From a virus, in the IMG/VR virus record IMGVR_UViG_3300028610_000426, positions 1 to 64,000 of that record: a DNA stretch of 64,000 bases. One strand, 5' to 3'. Both the position numbers and the translations under genes were made by a program. The notes beneath the pieces were generated by a model. The model ran no database searches. It saw only the letters and a program-made list of their open reading frames with translations, and was not told where the DNA came from. Positions 19,290-27,921 of the stretch are shown here, piece after piece (positions within the stretch are counted from its first letter, which is position 1; every line of letters begins with the position of its first letter).

Positions 19290-19635
19290 AGATTTTAAAT
19301 TCAATATCAAGATACGACTCCAAAGAAAATTTCGGGGTTATTCTGATGATGAGGTTTGGGACTTGGGGTATTCCACTTTGTACTGGATGCTTCCTCGGCT
19401 CAAGGCGTATCGTAAAAATTTAATGGGCCATCCAATGCCTCTTACCTCTAATCAATGGGAAGCATACGTTGATAAACTCATTGCGGCCATTGAATTGCTG
19501 GCGGCGGACAGGGATGGAACCCTTCCTCCAGATGAGTTTGGCCAACCCCGTTATGGCCTGAACGTGGAAGAGTATGAACAGATTGATGAAGCCCTCAGAT
19601 TGCTGGGCTTTTGGATACTTGCGATCTGGGATTGA
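19252..19635 (+). CDS. Hypothetical basic protein, 127 aa
   Basis: A strongly basic N-terminus (MKRFFRRMRSRIRDFKFN) precedes a helical segment (RGYSDDEVWDLGYSTLYWML) seen in small uncharacterised phage proteins. It overlaps the previous gene by 38 bases. It may bind nucleic acid. Confidence 0.75.
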   Translation: MKRFFRRMRSRIRDFKFNIKIRLQRKFRGYSDDEVWDLGYSTLYWMLPRLKAYRKNLMGHPMPLTSNQWEAYVDKLIAAIELLAADRDGTLPPDEFGQPRYGLNVEEYEQIDEALRLLGFWILAIWD

Positions 19636-19660
19636 CATTACTCCAACGTTCTGGTACATT
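19632..19660 (+). promoter_or_regulatory. Sigma70-like promoter directly before DNA polymerase
   Basis: TTGACA (19632-19637), a 17-base spacer and TACATT (19655-19660). The predicted start near 19667 leaves only about 11 bases before the polymerase ATG. Confidence 0.65.
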
Positions 19661-19677
19661 ATTCAAATACGCTTCAA

Positions 19678-22509
19678 ATGAGAAAGGATAGGTTTGTGGT
19701 AGAGAAGATCGACGGAACTTATATTTCTTCGTCTTTTAGAGGAAACCGCAGAAGCTCACTCATCGTTTCTTATTACACTAAGAACGGTGAACGGCGTTAC
19801 AAAGAATACAAAATCCCCGAAGATTTCAAACCCCGATTAGGGTGGGCTTTCCACGGAGAGTCTGAGTGGAAGTCTTTGAACGGCACTCCCGTATACCTTC
19901 AGGAATTCAATTCCATTAACGAATATTATGAAGCGGCTCCTTATGGGGATATCCATAATCCCAACAAGTTGTCACCCCTCCACGATATTGCTATCCCTAC
20001 CCAGCTTATTGCTGAGGTGTTCCCAAGGAGTGAGCGTTCATTCACATGTCCTTTTATCCGAGTGGGGGTATTAGATATTGAGGTTGATACCATGGGTGGA
20101 TTTGCGAAACCCGACAACCCCTTCCAACCTATCGTAGCCTTGACCTATTACGATGTTGCTAGAGATAAAAAGTATGTTTTCTCAGCACCTCCAGATGGTC
20201 AGTCGGATTATGTTCCACATGAGCCCAACGTGCGGTACTTCAACTGTTCTGGGCCGGATGGAAAACTGAACGAAGCGTTCCTTATTAAATCATTCATCGA
20301 CGTGTTTTCTGGGGAAGGTGGTAAGGACTATCCGGATGTCTTAACAGGGTGGTTCTCATTCGGGTTTGATATCCCATACTTCATCAATCGTATCAAATAT
20401 CTGGCGAAGTACGGTCAAATTGAAGAGAAAATAATGTACAAACTATCTCCCTTCAGAACTATCCGAGAAAAACGGGTTATTGCTGATTCAGGATTGAGGC
20501 ATCAAGATGTTGAAGGTTACACTATTACTGGCGTGGCTCACCTTGATTATATTGAATTGTATAGGAAGTTCCAACCGGGGGGCCGGGAGAGTTTTACATT
20601 AGATTACATTTCCAAGTACGAATTGGGTAAAGAGAAAGTTGACTACCGGGATAAGTATGGTGACCTTGCCACCCTTTACCGTCAGAATTTTCAATTGTTC
20701 GTTGAGTACAACATTTATGACGCCGATCTTGTTAAGATGTTGGATGACAAACTTCAGCTTATCCAACTGGGAGCCACCATTTCTTACATGGCCGGACTGG
20801 GGGATTTTGAACAGGTGTTGGGCACCTTGCGTATCTGGGAAGCTTATCTATATAATATTCTGAACGAACGGAAGATTGCCACACCAACCCGTGAGACTAA
20901 GCGGTGGACTCCTTACCCCGGAGCGTTCGTGAAGGAACCTATCAAGGGGTTGGATGAATGGGTTATCAGCTTTGACGTGGCATCGGAATATCCAACATGT
21001 CTTATCAGCAACAACATTTCCCCGGAACGGAAAATAAACGAAAATGAACTCCCGGAAGCTTTACAGGCATTGTCAGATAATGTAACCGTGGATGGGTTAG
21101 TCAACGGGTTGGTAGATACCTCTATCCTTGAGGAGTACCCGGATTATAATCTATGTGTGGCGTGGCAGGAGGATCAAACTGTAGAAGCTGGCGGCCGAGA
21201 GTATGGTCAATTTTACTACCGGGACGGCGGAACTCTTGGATTCATTCCCGAAGTGGTCAAGGATATCTTTGAACAAAGAAAAACCACTCAAAAAGAGATG
21301 AGAACACTTGAACAGCAACTTGATGATGAGATGACTGGTGGGGGGCATATTGATGAATATCGTTATTTGGAGGATGAAATAGCCGCTAAGGACCAGATAC
21401 AGTATGCTCTCAAGATTCTCCTGAACTCCCTGTACGGAGCCTATGCTAACAAGTTCTTCCCCTATTATGACGTGGCGCTGGCTTCATCCATCACACTGAC
21501 ATCCCAATTTTATATCAAATCAGTGGAGAAGGCTATTAGTGAGTACCTGACACTCGCATTTGGGCCTCTGGAGACGTTTACTGCTGAGGGGGTGCCCGTG
21601 GTACACCCTTATATCAAAATGATTGATACAGACAGCGTGTACGTCCGTCTGGGGACTGTGGTGACTCAGCGGTTCCCTGATGGGGGCTCACAAGAAGAAA
21701 TCGTCCGATTCTTAAATAGACTTAGTGAACAGGTATTATTACCTGTCATTGAAAAGGCATTCCATGATTGTGCTGTAAAGTTGAACTCCAGTGTCAATTA
21801 CATGTCTATGGGCCGAGAGAAAATTTGTGGTGGGGTCATTGCGCTGGCTAAAAAGAAATATGCTTATATGGTGTTGGATGATGAGGGTAAAGATTACACT
21901 AAGAACCCCAAGATTGATCAGACCGGAATTCAGGTGGTACGGTCAGATAGCCCACAAGTTATTCGGGACTGGCTCAAGGAATCACTGCGGATGGCATTCC
22001 TTGAAGACAATGATACACTTATTGATTTTATCAGGGAAAAGAAGAAGGAGTTTTTCACGTTACCGTTTGAGGCCGTGGCATTCCCCAAAGGAGTCAATAC
22101 GTATGATAAATATCGTGATACTAAGATAATAACCGTTCCCGGTCTGGACGGAGAAATGGTCAAAGTGTTGGCAGACAAAGAGCATGATGAACTGAAAGGA
22201 TTGCCTATTCAAGTCCGAGCGTCTATGGTTTATAATCAAGCTGTAAAGAAGTATGGTTTGGAAAATAAATATCCATTCATCGCTGAAGGAGAGAAAATTA
22301 AATTTGCCTACATGATTGAGCCTAATGTTTTACGTTCTAATGTGATCGGTATCAGTACGAAGTTTCCACATGAATGGAAGGATATTATCCAAGTGGATTA
22401 TGGTCTTCAGTGGAAGAAAGCGTTTATCAATCCATTAAAGGATATTCTTGATACAATAGGATGGACTACGGAAAGAGTTGTCACGATTTGGGATATGATA
22501 AATAATTGA
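19678..22509 (+). CDS. Family B DNA polymerase (T4 gp43-like), 943 aa
   Basis: Replicative polymerase with proofreading. Exonuclease motifs are LDIEVDT (Asp133, Glu135), GWFSFGFDIPYF and YNIYDADLVK. Polymerase motifs are DVASEYPTCL (Asp433, motif A), KILLNSLYGAYAN (from Lys579, motif B) and DTDS (650-653, motif C). Length and order match T4 gp43. Motif A has S-E-Y-P where S-L-Y-P is usual. The ATG at 19678 lacks a good SD and lies about 11 bases after a predicted transcript start. It works with the clamp and clamp loader encoded at 30,301-32,757. Confidence 0.97.
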   Translation: MRKDRFVVEKIDGTYISSSFRGNRRSSLIVSYYTKNGERRYKEYKIPEDFKPRLGWAFHGESEWKSLNGTPVYLQEFNSINEYYEAAPYGDIHNPNKLSPLHDIAIPTQLIAEVFPRSERSFTCPFIRVGVLDIEVDTMGGFAKPDNPFQPIVALTYYDVARDKKYVFSAPPDGQSDYVPHEPNVRYFNCSGPDGKLNEAFLIKSFIDVFSGEGGKDYPDVLTGWFSFGFDIPYFINRIKYLAKYGQIEEKIMYKLSPFRTIREKRVIADSGLRHQDVEGYTITGVAHLDYIELYRKFQPGGRESFTLDYISKYELGKEKVDYRDKYGDLATLYRQNFQLFVEYNIYDADLVKMLDDKLQLIQLGATISYMAGLGDFEQVLGTLRIWEAYLYNILNERKIATPTRETKRWTPYPGAFVKEPIKGLDEWVISFDVASEYPTCLISNNISPERKINENELPEALQALSDNVTVDGLVNGLVDTSILEEYPDYNLCVAWQEDQTVEAGGREYGQFYYRDGGTLGFIPEVVKDIFEQRKTTQKEMRTLEQQLDDEMTGGGHIDEYRYLEDEIAAKDQIQYALKILLNSLYGAYANKFFPYYDVALASSITLTSQFYIKSVEKAISEYLTLAFGPLETFTAEGVPVVHPYIKMIDTDSVYVRLGTVVTQRFPDGGSQEEIVRFLNRLSEQVLLPVIEKAFHDCAVKLNSSVNYMSMGREKICGGVIALAKKKYAYMVLDDEGKDYTKNPKIDQTGIQVVRSDSPQVIRDWLKESLRMAFLEDNDTLIDFIREKKKEFFTLPFEAVAFPKGVNTYDKYRDTKIITVPGLDGEMVKVLADKEHDELKGLPIQVRASMVYNQAVKKYGLENKYPFIAEGEKIKFAYMIEPNVLRSNVIGISTKFPHEWKDIIQVDYGLQWKKAFINPLKDILDTIGWTTERVVTIWDMINN

Positions 22510-22517
22510 TATAAATA
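22510..22517 (+). promoter_or_regulatory. T4-late-like TATAAATA box
   Basis: TATAAATACTTAA immediately follows the polymerase stop, 22 bases before the likely start of the next gene. It matches the T4 late box. Confidence 0.45.
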
Positions 22518-22538
22518 CTTAAAATGGCGGGAGCGAGA

Positions 22539-23054
22539 ATGCAATCATCAGAAATGGTTCACTTGGTTCAGGGTATAGATTTTCTGTGTGAATTAGGGGA
22601 TTATCGGGAAATAGAAAACGGGGGAGAGGTAATTGACCTACCCCCAACCAACGTGTTGACTATTATGATGGTGGAAATGATTACAGGAGGGGAGTGGCAA
22701 ACAGTTGATCATATGATAGATGATCTAATGTCTTATTACGATATTGAAACTGCCAGACCTTTTTGGAAAGCACTAGAAGGAACCCAATTTTGTAAAAAGG
22801 ATTATAATAATCCAGTGGTTGGATTTATCAACGGCGTTCCTTTAAAACGGACATCATTGATTAATTATACAAAGAAAATTTTAGAGAAGGTGTTTCAGAG
22901 AAGTATGAAAAGGGGTCTTGATCCGTTAGATGTTGTGCAGGGGCTGGCGTTGGCACTTAATACGGATGTTGAAGACATTATTGATAAAATTAAAAAGATT
23001 GTACATTATTACATCAATAAGATGGATAAAGGAGAAATACGATATGAGCAATAA
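22539..23054 (+). CDS. Hypothetical protein, 171 aa
   Basis: ATG 22539 lies behind CGGGAG; an in-frame ATG at 22524 has no SD. The protein is helical and acidic at the N-terminus with a Lys-rich C-terminal helix (DIIDKIKKIVHYYINKM). It follows DNA polymerase, but no T4 counterpart is recognised. Confidence 0.72.
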   Translation: MQSSEMVHLVQGIDFLCELGDYREIENGGEVIDLPPTNVLTIMMVEMITGGEWQTVDHMIDDLMSYYDIETARPFWKALEGTQFCKKDYNNPVVGFINGVPLKRTSLINYTKKILEKVFQRSMKRGLDPLDVVQGLALALNTDVEDIIDKIKKIVHYYINKMDKGEIRYEQ

Positions 23055-23367
23055 AACTCCAAAAGAGGTTATGCTGGAAAGCTTCGAAGCAGAGGAATTG
23101 GCCGAGAAGGAAACCATGAATCGATTGGAAGAGGCCAGAGAAACCATTGAAGAGGATAAGGGTAATAAGAATGCCATTGTTCATGATGCTGATGGCAAGA
23201 AGCTGGGGAATCTGGGCAACCAGATCGACTGGGCGGCTTTTGATGATTATGAGGGGCTTGGCCCCACAAAGAAAATCAAAGGCAAGGAGATGTTTGTGGT
23301 GCCCGGAAAACTCTTCACCCACATCCCGGCCGTCAAAGGTGTAAAAACCGTTTATGTGTCCGTGTAA
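23044..23367 (+). CDS. Hypothetical protein, 107 aa
   Basis: ATG 23044 follows AAAGGAG. The N-terminal 45 residues are an acidic helix likely to form a coiled coil; the C-terminus is beta-rich. It is the last gene of the polymerase group before the intergenic RNA unit. Confidence 0.75.
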   Translation: MSNKTPKEVMLESFEAEELAEKETMNRLEEARETIEEDKGNKNAIVHDADGKKLGNLGNQIDWAAFDDYEGLGPTKKIKGKEMFVVPGKLFTHIPAVKGVKTVYVSV

Positions 23368-23376
23368 AATTTTCAC

Positions 23377-23404
23377 TTGACAACAGTTCAAAAATGATTA
23401 TACT
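23377..23404 (+). promoter_or_regulatory. Sigma70-like promoter of the small RNA/minigene unit
   Basis: TTGACA (23377-23382), a 16-base spacer and TATACT (23399-23404). The -35 lies within TTTCACTTGAC, whose exact inverse GTCAAGTGAAA occurs at 23443-23453 just before the SD, a possible operator or RNA stem pair. Confidence 0.75.
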
Positions 23405-23410
23405 TGAATT

Positions 23411-23566
23411 GTAAGTGGTTGAGAGAAACAAATTTATTTTGAGTCAAGTGAAAGGAGGTTATATATGAGATAAACAAAATAACCTGTTAATATAAAAAAA
23501 TAAGACAATCTAAAAAGAAATGAAAGACCAAAAAGGGAGCCTGTACATACAGGCTCCCTTTTTGCA
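23411..23566 (+). ncRNA. Short transcription unit with ATG-AGA-TAA minigene, candidate sRNA
   Basis: A promoter at 23,377 and a strong terminator at 23,530-23,566 bound about 155 bases with no ordinary gene. At 23,451-23,459 lies a near-perfect SD (AAAGGAGGT), six bases before ATG-AGA-TAA (23,465-23,473). This is a two-codon minigene with an AGA sense codon. Such minigenes, as in the phage lambda bar loci, are known to trap peptidyl-tRNA. The unit may instead be a regulatory RNA. Expression is not shown. Confidence 0.6.
23530..23566 (+). terminator. Rho-independent terminator
   Basis: GGGAGCCTGT (23535-23544) pairs with ACAGGCTCCC (23549-23558) around ACAT, flanked by five A's and five T's. 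It is strong and partly bidirectional. Confidence 0.92.
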
Positions 23567-23575
23567 TGTTTTTAC

Positions 23576-23603
23576 TTGACATTCTCTGAATAAGAGGTAT
23601 ATT
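23576..23603 (+). promoter_or_regulatory. Sigma70-like promoter of the AT-hook-like gene
   Basis: TTGACA (23576-23581), a 16-base spacer and TATATT (23598-23603), directly after the terminator and 24 bases before the gene start. Confidence 0.8.
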
Positions 23604-23626
23604 TCTATACAAAGGAGGTGTTTAAT

Positions 23627-24112
23627 ATGACTGACACCGAATATCAAAAGTACGTAGATGAGCTTTGGGTGATGTTGGATAAAGAACTGGTACACGAAAA
23701 GACGGCCATTGGTAAAGCCAAGTTGGTTTTTTTGATATTGGATGGTGTGACCGTCGAAGACCTTATGAGGGCTGGCATTGATCTTGGCCGTGCTCGTACA
23801 CTTATCTTTCAAAACTTCCTTACCAACAAATTCATTCGTCGGGTTGAGCGCCGGGTGTATGAGGTAACCAAAAAAGGTGCGAAAGAATTCAGGAAACCAC
23901 CCCGGAAGCGTGGACGCCCGACCAAGACTATCAAAGTTCCAGCGGGTCTCACGGTATCAACCCACACCAACCTTATGGATGCGCTTGCTGTAATGCGCCC
24001 CGTATTGAAGCGGATAGTAAAGCTTAATCCAACAACAGAACGTGAACCAATTCGATATCAAGCCAGATGTGCGCTTGTTGAAATTAACATGCTTATCGAA
24101 ACACTTCAGTAA
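23627..24112 (+). CDS. Putative DNA-binding protein with AT-hook-like motif, 161 aa
   Basis: The N-terminal 90 residues are helical with a likely helix-turn-helix (VEDLMRAGIDLGRARTLIFQ). They are followed by PPRKRGRPTKTIK, an AT-hook-like basic motif (R-G-R-P). It has its own promoter and is followed by a probable terminator, which fits a monocistronic regulator. ATG 23627 is favoured, with GTG 23618 also possible after AAAGGAGG. The exact family is not known. Confidence 0.75.
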   Translation: MTDTEYQKYVDELWVMLDKELVHEKTAIGKAKLVFLILDGVTVEDLMRAGIDLGRARTLIFQNFLTNKFIRRVERRVYEVTKKGAKEFRKPPRKRGRPTKTIKVPAGLTVSTHTNLMDALAVMRPVLKRIVKLNPTTEREPIRYQARCALVEINMLIETLQ

Positions 24113-24127
24113 ATTCGGCCTCTAACA

Positions 24128-24161
24128 GGGAGAGGGTTAGCCTTCTGTTTGGCCCTCTCCC
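24128..24161 (+). terminator. Probable terminator hairpin
   Basis: GGGAGAGGG (24128-24136) and CCCTCTCCC (24153-24161) form a 9-bp GC-rich stem with a 16-base loop. Only a weak T content follows. Between it and the next gene lie a palindrome TATATAC/GTATATA (24,201-24,222 region) and a poor sigma70-like box. Confidence 0.55.
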
Positions 24162-24272
24162 AGCTTAAAATTATTTAATAACATTTCCTGTTGAATCATA
24201 TATACTTAAGAGAGTATATATCATAGCCCTCTAAATTAGGGGGCTGTCCCTTATGAAACACAGGAGGTGTGC

Positions 24273-25451
24273 ATGACTGTAACGCCAGAGCCTCACAAAC
24301 GAAATGTTACAAATGGTAACCCATCTTATCAAGGACAGCGGGTTAGCAAGGAGCAACTCCACAAAAGAATATTGAAACTTAGAACTGAGGGATTGTCTTA
24401 TGATAAAATTGCTATTCAGTTAAGAAGTGAAGGTTATCGAATCAGTAAAAATACTGTAAGATATGTTTGTTATGAAGCTTCTGGGGGTAGCCCCGATCCT
24501 AAACACAAATCAACCAAGAAGCAACGGTCTAAGAAAAGTGTGGATAAAGATTGGAAGGATAAAAAGAAACCCCTAAACGTGGATACCACTATTAAATTAG
24601 AGGGACACGACCCCGGAAAATGTCCAGAAGAGCTTTTGAATGAAATCATTGCGAAGCAGAAGAAGGAGGGGATTTTTGATATAGATAAACCCCCTATCAA
24701 AATTACGACTACTCATCCAGTGGGGCTTTGTGCAATTTCTGATCTTCATCTAGGGAGTTCTGGAGTTAATTATGAATATCTGAAAGAAGTTGTCGAACTT
24801 ATTAATGACACACCCAACCTTTTCGTGGCTATTGGCGGAGACCTTATCGACAACTTCATCATTCAGAAATTGAACATTGCCACGGAGCAACGTGAGTTCA
24901 AGGTTGAAATGCAATACAAGTTTGTTGCTTATATTTTGGATATGTTGGCAGGGCGTGTGCTGTGGATGATTCGTGGTAACCATGAGGCATGGACAGAGCG
25001 CTATGCATTCGTGGACCAAATGGCAAAGTTCGCCACATGGAAGAATCTTCCGTATTACAAGGACGGGGGTATCGTCAAACTGGACATCAACGGAATTCGA
25101 TACAAGGTTCACCACCGTCATAAGTTCTGGGGGATGTCTAAACTGAATAGGCACAATGCCGGGAAGCGGATGTATGATTTTGGACAAGAGCCTTATGACA
25201 TTGGTATTCTTGAACATTTCCATGAAGGGAGCATAGAGAGCTTCCATAGGCATGATGAAAAGCGTATCTCTATCAATAGTGCTACCTTCAAAGAGAAAGA
25301 CCCATATGCTGAATCTTTGGGATACTATCACACGGGTATTGAAATTCCTGTAGCAATAATGTATCCTAATCAGAAGAAATTAGCTGTCATTGATGACATG
25401 GACACGGCCGCACTTACTTTAAGGGCAATGGCGGAAATGGAATGGAATTAA
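24273..25451 (+). CDS. HTH plus calcineurin-like metallophosphoesterase, 392 aa
   Basis: Residues about 25-70 resemble a recombinase/sigma-like helix-turn-helix (EGLSYDKIAIQLRSEGYRIS). After a Lys-rich linker, the phosphoesterase domain shows AISDLHLGS, GGDLIDN, IRGNHEAW and HFHEG, the metal-binding motifs of the Mre11/SbcD and MPE superfamily. It could cut or dephosphorylate nucleic acid. ATG 24273 follows ACAGGAGG. The HTH-MPE fusion is a phage-like arrangement, and the substrate is unknown. Confidence 0.87.
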   Translation: MTVTPEPHKRNVTNGNPSYQGQRVSKEQLHKRILKLRTEGLSYDKIAIQLRSEGYRISKNTVRYVCYEASGGSPDPKHKSTKKQRSKKSVDKDWKDKKKPLNVDTTIKLEGHDPGKCPEELLNEIIAKQKKEGIFDIDKPPIKITTTHPVGLCAISDLHLGSSGVNYEYLKEVVELINDTPNLFVAIGGDLIDNFIIQKLNIATEQREFKVEMQYKFVAYILDMLAGRVLWMIRGNHEAWTERYAFVDQMAKFATWKNLPYYKDGGIVKLDINGIRYKVHHRHKFWGMSKLNRHNAGKRMYDFGQEPYDIGILEHFHEGSIESFHRHDEKRISINSATFKEKDPYAESLGYYHTGIEIPVAIMYPNQKKLAVIDDMDTAALTLRAMAEMEWN

Positions 25452-25490
25452 AGAGTCGTAAAAGTTGTAACAAAAAATGCCAACCTGTGA

Positions 25491-25532
25491 TATAAATAAT
25501 TTAAAAGGAGGCTGTGAAATATCTCACAGCCT
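25491..25532 (+). promoter_or_regulatory. T4-late-like box followed by a 5' leader hairpin
   Basis: TATAAATA (25491-25498) is followed by AGGCTGTGA (25509-25517) pairing with TCACAGCCT (25524-25532). A transcript starting near 25,505 would begin with this stem-loop, and the SD AAGGAGG comes next. The pair looks like a late promoter with a protective leader hairpin. Confidence 0.5.
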
Positions 25533-25550
25533 ATCACAAGGAGGCGTATT

Positions 25551-25679
25551 ATGTTAGAATTTCTCACAATGATGTCAGTCATCGCAATGATTTTTTGTGC
25601 GGCCACAGCATTCGTAGCGTTTATCTCCGGGGTGCTACTTAAAGTCGCACGAAAGATAGGGGAGATTATTAAGACATAA
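25551..25679 (+). CDS. Small membrane protein, 42 aa
   Basis: Residues 5-31 are hydrophobic and the end is basic (KVARKIGEIIKT). ATG follows AAGGAGG. It is a single transmembrane segment of unknown function, with its own late-like box. Confidence 0.72.
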   Translation: MLEFLTMMSVIAMIFCAATAFVAFISGVLLKVARKIGEIIKT

Positions 25680-25696
25680 TCCCCAAGGAGGTTCGT

Positions 25697-26707
25697 TTGA
25701 GCCTGTATGAATATGATGTAAAGCAGATTCAGGAAAAGTATCTCGGATACATGAATCTCAAGGGACTGAAGCGGCATCACTCCGGAAAATGGAATTTCCG
25801 TTGTCCACTTTGCGGGGATTCCAAGCGTAATATCAACAAGAAGCGTGGTTGGTTTGAACCGGACATGAGAGTTTTTTCATGTTTCAATTGTGATCAGAGG
25901 GGCATATCATTTGAGAAATTTATGGAAATAGTACAACCCACTTTGCTTCATCAATACAAACAAGAGATTGGAGCGGCGTGGCTGGAGGACCGAGAGAAGA
26001 ATGGTCCCCAATTGCCGCCTGAAGTTCATATTCCAGAAGAGCAGATTGAGTTTGAAGAAAAAGTCAAGAAGTTTGAGATTGAGTTACCTAAAGGCACCGT
26101 ACCTGTCTGGGAATTACCAGAAGATCACCCTGTCCGTGTATATTTGACCGATAGACTTATCACCATGGAGATGTGTAAAGATCATGGTGTTTCCTTCTGT
26201 ATGGCTGAGAGAGGGGATTACCAACAACGAATGATCCTTCCTTTTGTTTGGAAGACGGAGAAGCGTATTTATGGATTCCAAGCTCGGAGGTTAGACGGTG
26301 ATGGGTATCCAAAGTATCTGACCAAAGTGTTGGATGGTCATCCCAAAATCTGGAACATGTTCAATGTTAATCATGATGGTACTGAGGTTGTGTATGTGAC
26401 AGAAGGTGTCATTGATGCTATGTTCTTATCTAATTCCATAGCATTGTGCGGTTCTGATTTTTCTGCTGAATATCAGAAGGCACTCAAGTCATGGAATTTT
26501 TGTTTTGTTTTCGACAACGATGAAACCGGCCGAAAGAAATCAATCAAGTTTGCTGAATTAGGATATAAGGTTTTTGTGTGGCCCCCAGATTGTCCGGCGA
26601 AAGATGTCAATATGGCTATTCAAATGGGGCTGAATATAGATTTTAAAACATCTTACAGGTCTTATAAGGGCGTTGAAGCAGTGGTGAGAATTAAACTAGG
26701 GAGGTAG
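25697..26707 (+). CDS. DNA primase (DnaG/TOPRIM type), 336 aa
   Basis: Makes RNA primers for lagging-strand synthesis. The N-terminal zinc finger is CPLCGDSKRN (Cys36, Cys39) with CFNC (Cys62, Cys65). The TOPRIM domain shows VTEGVIDAM (Glu236) and FVFDNDETG. It resembles T4 gp61/DnaG-type phage primases, although a helicase gene is not recognised in the window. It starts at TTG 25697 behind AAGGAGG. Confidence 0.9.
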   Translation: MSLYEYDVKQIQEKYLGYMNLKGLKRHHSGKWNFRCPLCGDSKRNINKKRGWFEPDMRVFSCFNCDQRGISFEKFMEIVQPTLLHQYKQEIGAAWLEDREKNGPQLPPEVHIPEEQIEFEEKVKKFEIELPKGTVPVWELPEDHPVRVYLTDRLITMEMCKDHGVSFCMAERGDYQQRMILPFVWKTEKRIYGFQARRLDGDGYPKYLTKVLDGHPKIWNMFNVNHDGTEVVYVTEGVIDAMFLSNSIALCGSDFSAEYQKALKSWNFCFVFDNDETGRKKSIKFAELGYKVFVWPPDCPAKDVNMAIQMGLNIDFKTSYRSYKGVEAVVRIKLGR

Positions 26708-26709
26708 TT

Positions 26710-27291
26710 ATGAGTGAACAAGATGATATTTTGAATGAAATTTTTCCGAAGAGTGTTTATCTGTCTGGGTCCATTGAGCATAACGAAGATGGTCATGATT
26801 GGTGGGATGATATTACGGGGTTATTTGAAGCCGAAGGTTTCAAGACATTAGACCCCACCAAAGGACAGGAGGAACTGGAAGAACGGTGTAGTGCCGCTAG
26901 TGGCGACAAGACTTCTGTTCAGTATAAAGACGCTATTTATGAAATCGTAAACAAGGACATAATAATGACTTGTGTCGGCCACGGTTCTTTCGTCCGATAT
27001 TGTGAGGGAGTCCGTAGGGGTGCTGGCACCCATGGGGAGATTACCCTTCATAGGGCCATAGGACTCCCGGTTGTGGTCTGGGCCAACGGGTACGACAAAC
27101 AGGATATTCCGGGGTGGGTGTGGGGGTGTACTAATTATATTATCAACGATAAAGAGGCCGCTGTTCACACACTTATTGAATTAGTGAAGATAAATATTTC
27201 TTCAGACACGTATATGATAACATTGGCCATTCAAGAATTGATGAAAGGATTGATCGGTGAAACTGGACAAAAAAACCAAAAAAGAAATTAA
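26710..27291 (+). CDS. Nucleoside 2-deoxyribosyltransferase-like protein, 193 aa
   Basis: VYLSGSIEHNEDGHDWWDDI is the typical start of the nucleoside deoxyribosyltransferase/TIR-like Rossmann family. Next come a DP-x(n)-K segment, KDIIMTCVGHGS and a GTHGEI motif with a possible catalytic Glu. It may hydrolyse or exchange N-glycosidic bonds of nucleotides; a role against NAD-based defence is speculative. ATG follows GGGAGG. Confidence 0.75.
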   Translation: MSEQDDILNEIFPKSVYLSGSIEHNEDGHDWWDDITGLFEAEGFKTLDPTKGQEELEERCSAASGDKTSVQYKDAIYEIVNKDIIMTCVGHGSFVRYCEGVRRGAGTHGEITLHRAIGLPVVVWANGYDKQDIPGWVWGCTNYIINDKEAAVHTLIELVKINISSDTYMITLAIQELMKGLIGETGQKNQKRN

Positions 27292-27625
27292 AGAGGTTGT
27301 CGAGGAGGCTACTAAAGAAACGCTTTCTGGCACCCTTTCTAAAATGTTGGGGAATGAACCTAAAAAGACTACGGCTGTCAGGAAACCGGGAACGCCACGG
27401 TCAACTTCTATTATCACCCCACACGAGGCGAGACCTCCGAAAATTCCCAAACCCCCGGCTCCCGGCACCCGGAAACGTCGCCATCCTATGGCCATTAAAG
27501 GACAGATATTATTCTGGCGTGATACTGTTATTGAAGTAATTGGGTTAGCGATTGGTATTGCCGTCGTGGTTGGTTTATTTATCCTTATTATCAAATGGGG
27601 ACAGTGGCTCTGGAGGGTTCTCTAA
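27257..27625 (+). CDS. Membrane protein with charged N-terminus, 122 aa
   Basis: A Lys/Glu-rich helix and a Pro-rich linker precede one C-terminal transmembrane segment (VIGLAIGIAVVVGLFILII). GTG start behind AAAGGA overlaps the previous gene. Function is unknown. Confidence 0.7.
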   Translation: MKLDKKTKKEIKEVVEEATKETLSGTLSKMLGNEPKKTTAVRKPGTPRSTSIITPHEARPPKIPKPPAPGTRKRRHPMAIKGQILFWRDTVIEVIGLAIGIAVVVGLFILIIKWGQWLWRVL

Positions 27626-27921
27626 TGCCCACATATCAATATAAATGTAATCATTGCAGTCGAGTGTTTGAAGTGGATAAAAAGATCAGTGAATTTGATC
27701 GGGAAGAGTGGTGTCCCAAGTGTGATAAAGATACCCGAATTCAGATTCAGTTAATACCGTTTCATTTGAAAGGTTCTGGGTGGGCTCACCAAGACCCCAT
27801 GAAAAATGATTTGGAGGGTCGGGATGGATATGATGTTCTCCAGTCAGAGGTTGATCGTCACGCAGATCAGGCGAAAAGGACCGATGACCGGATTGCTGAA
27901 GGTATGGAAAAAACCGGATAA
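27625..27921 (+). CDS. FmdB-type zinc-ribbon protein, 98 aa
   Basis: MPTYQYKCNHCSRVFEV followed by CPKC is the FmdB/CxxC regulatory-protein signature. The rest is acidic and probably flexible. ATG 27625 overlaps the previous stop. Molecular role unknown. Confidence 0.85.
   Translation: MPTYQYKCNHCSRVFEVDKKISEFDREEWCPKCDKDTRIQIQLIPFHLKGSGWAHQDPMKNDLEGRDGYDVLQSEVDRHADQAKRTDDRIAEGMEKTG

Noticed and set aside
24750-25331. 193-codon open frame on the - strand
   Set aside because: It lies opposite the metallophosphoesterase domain, whose catalytic motifs are all on the + strand.
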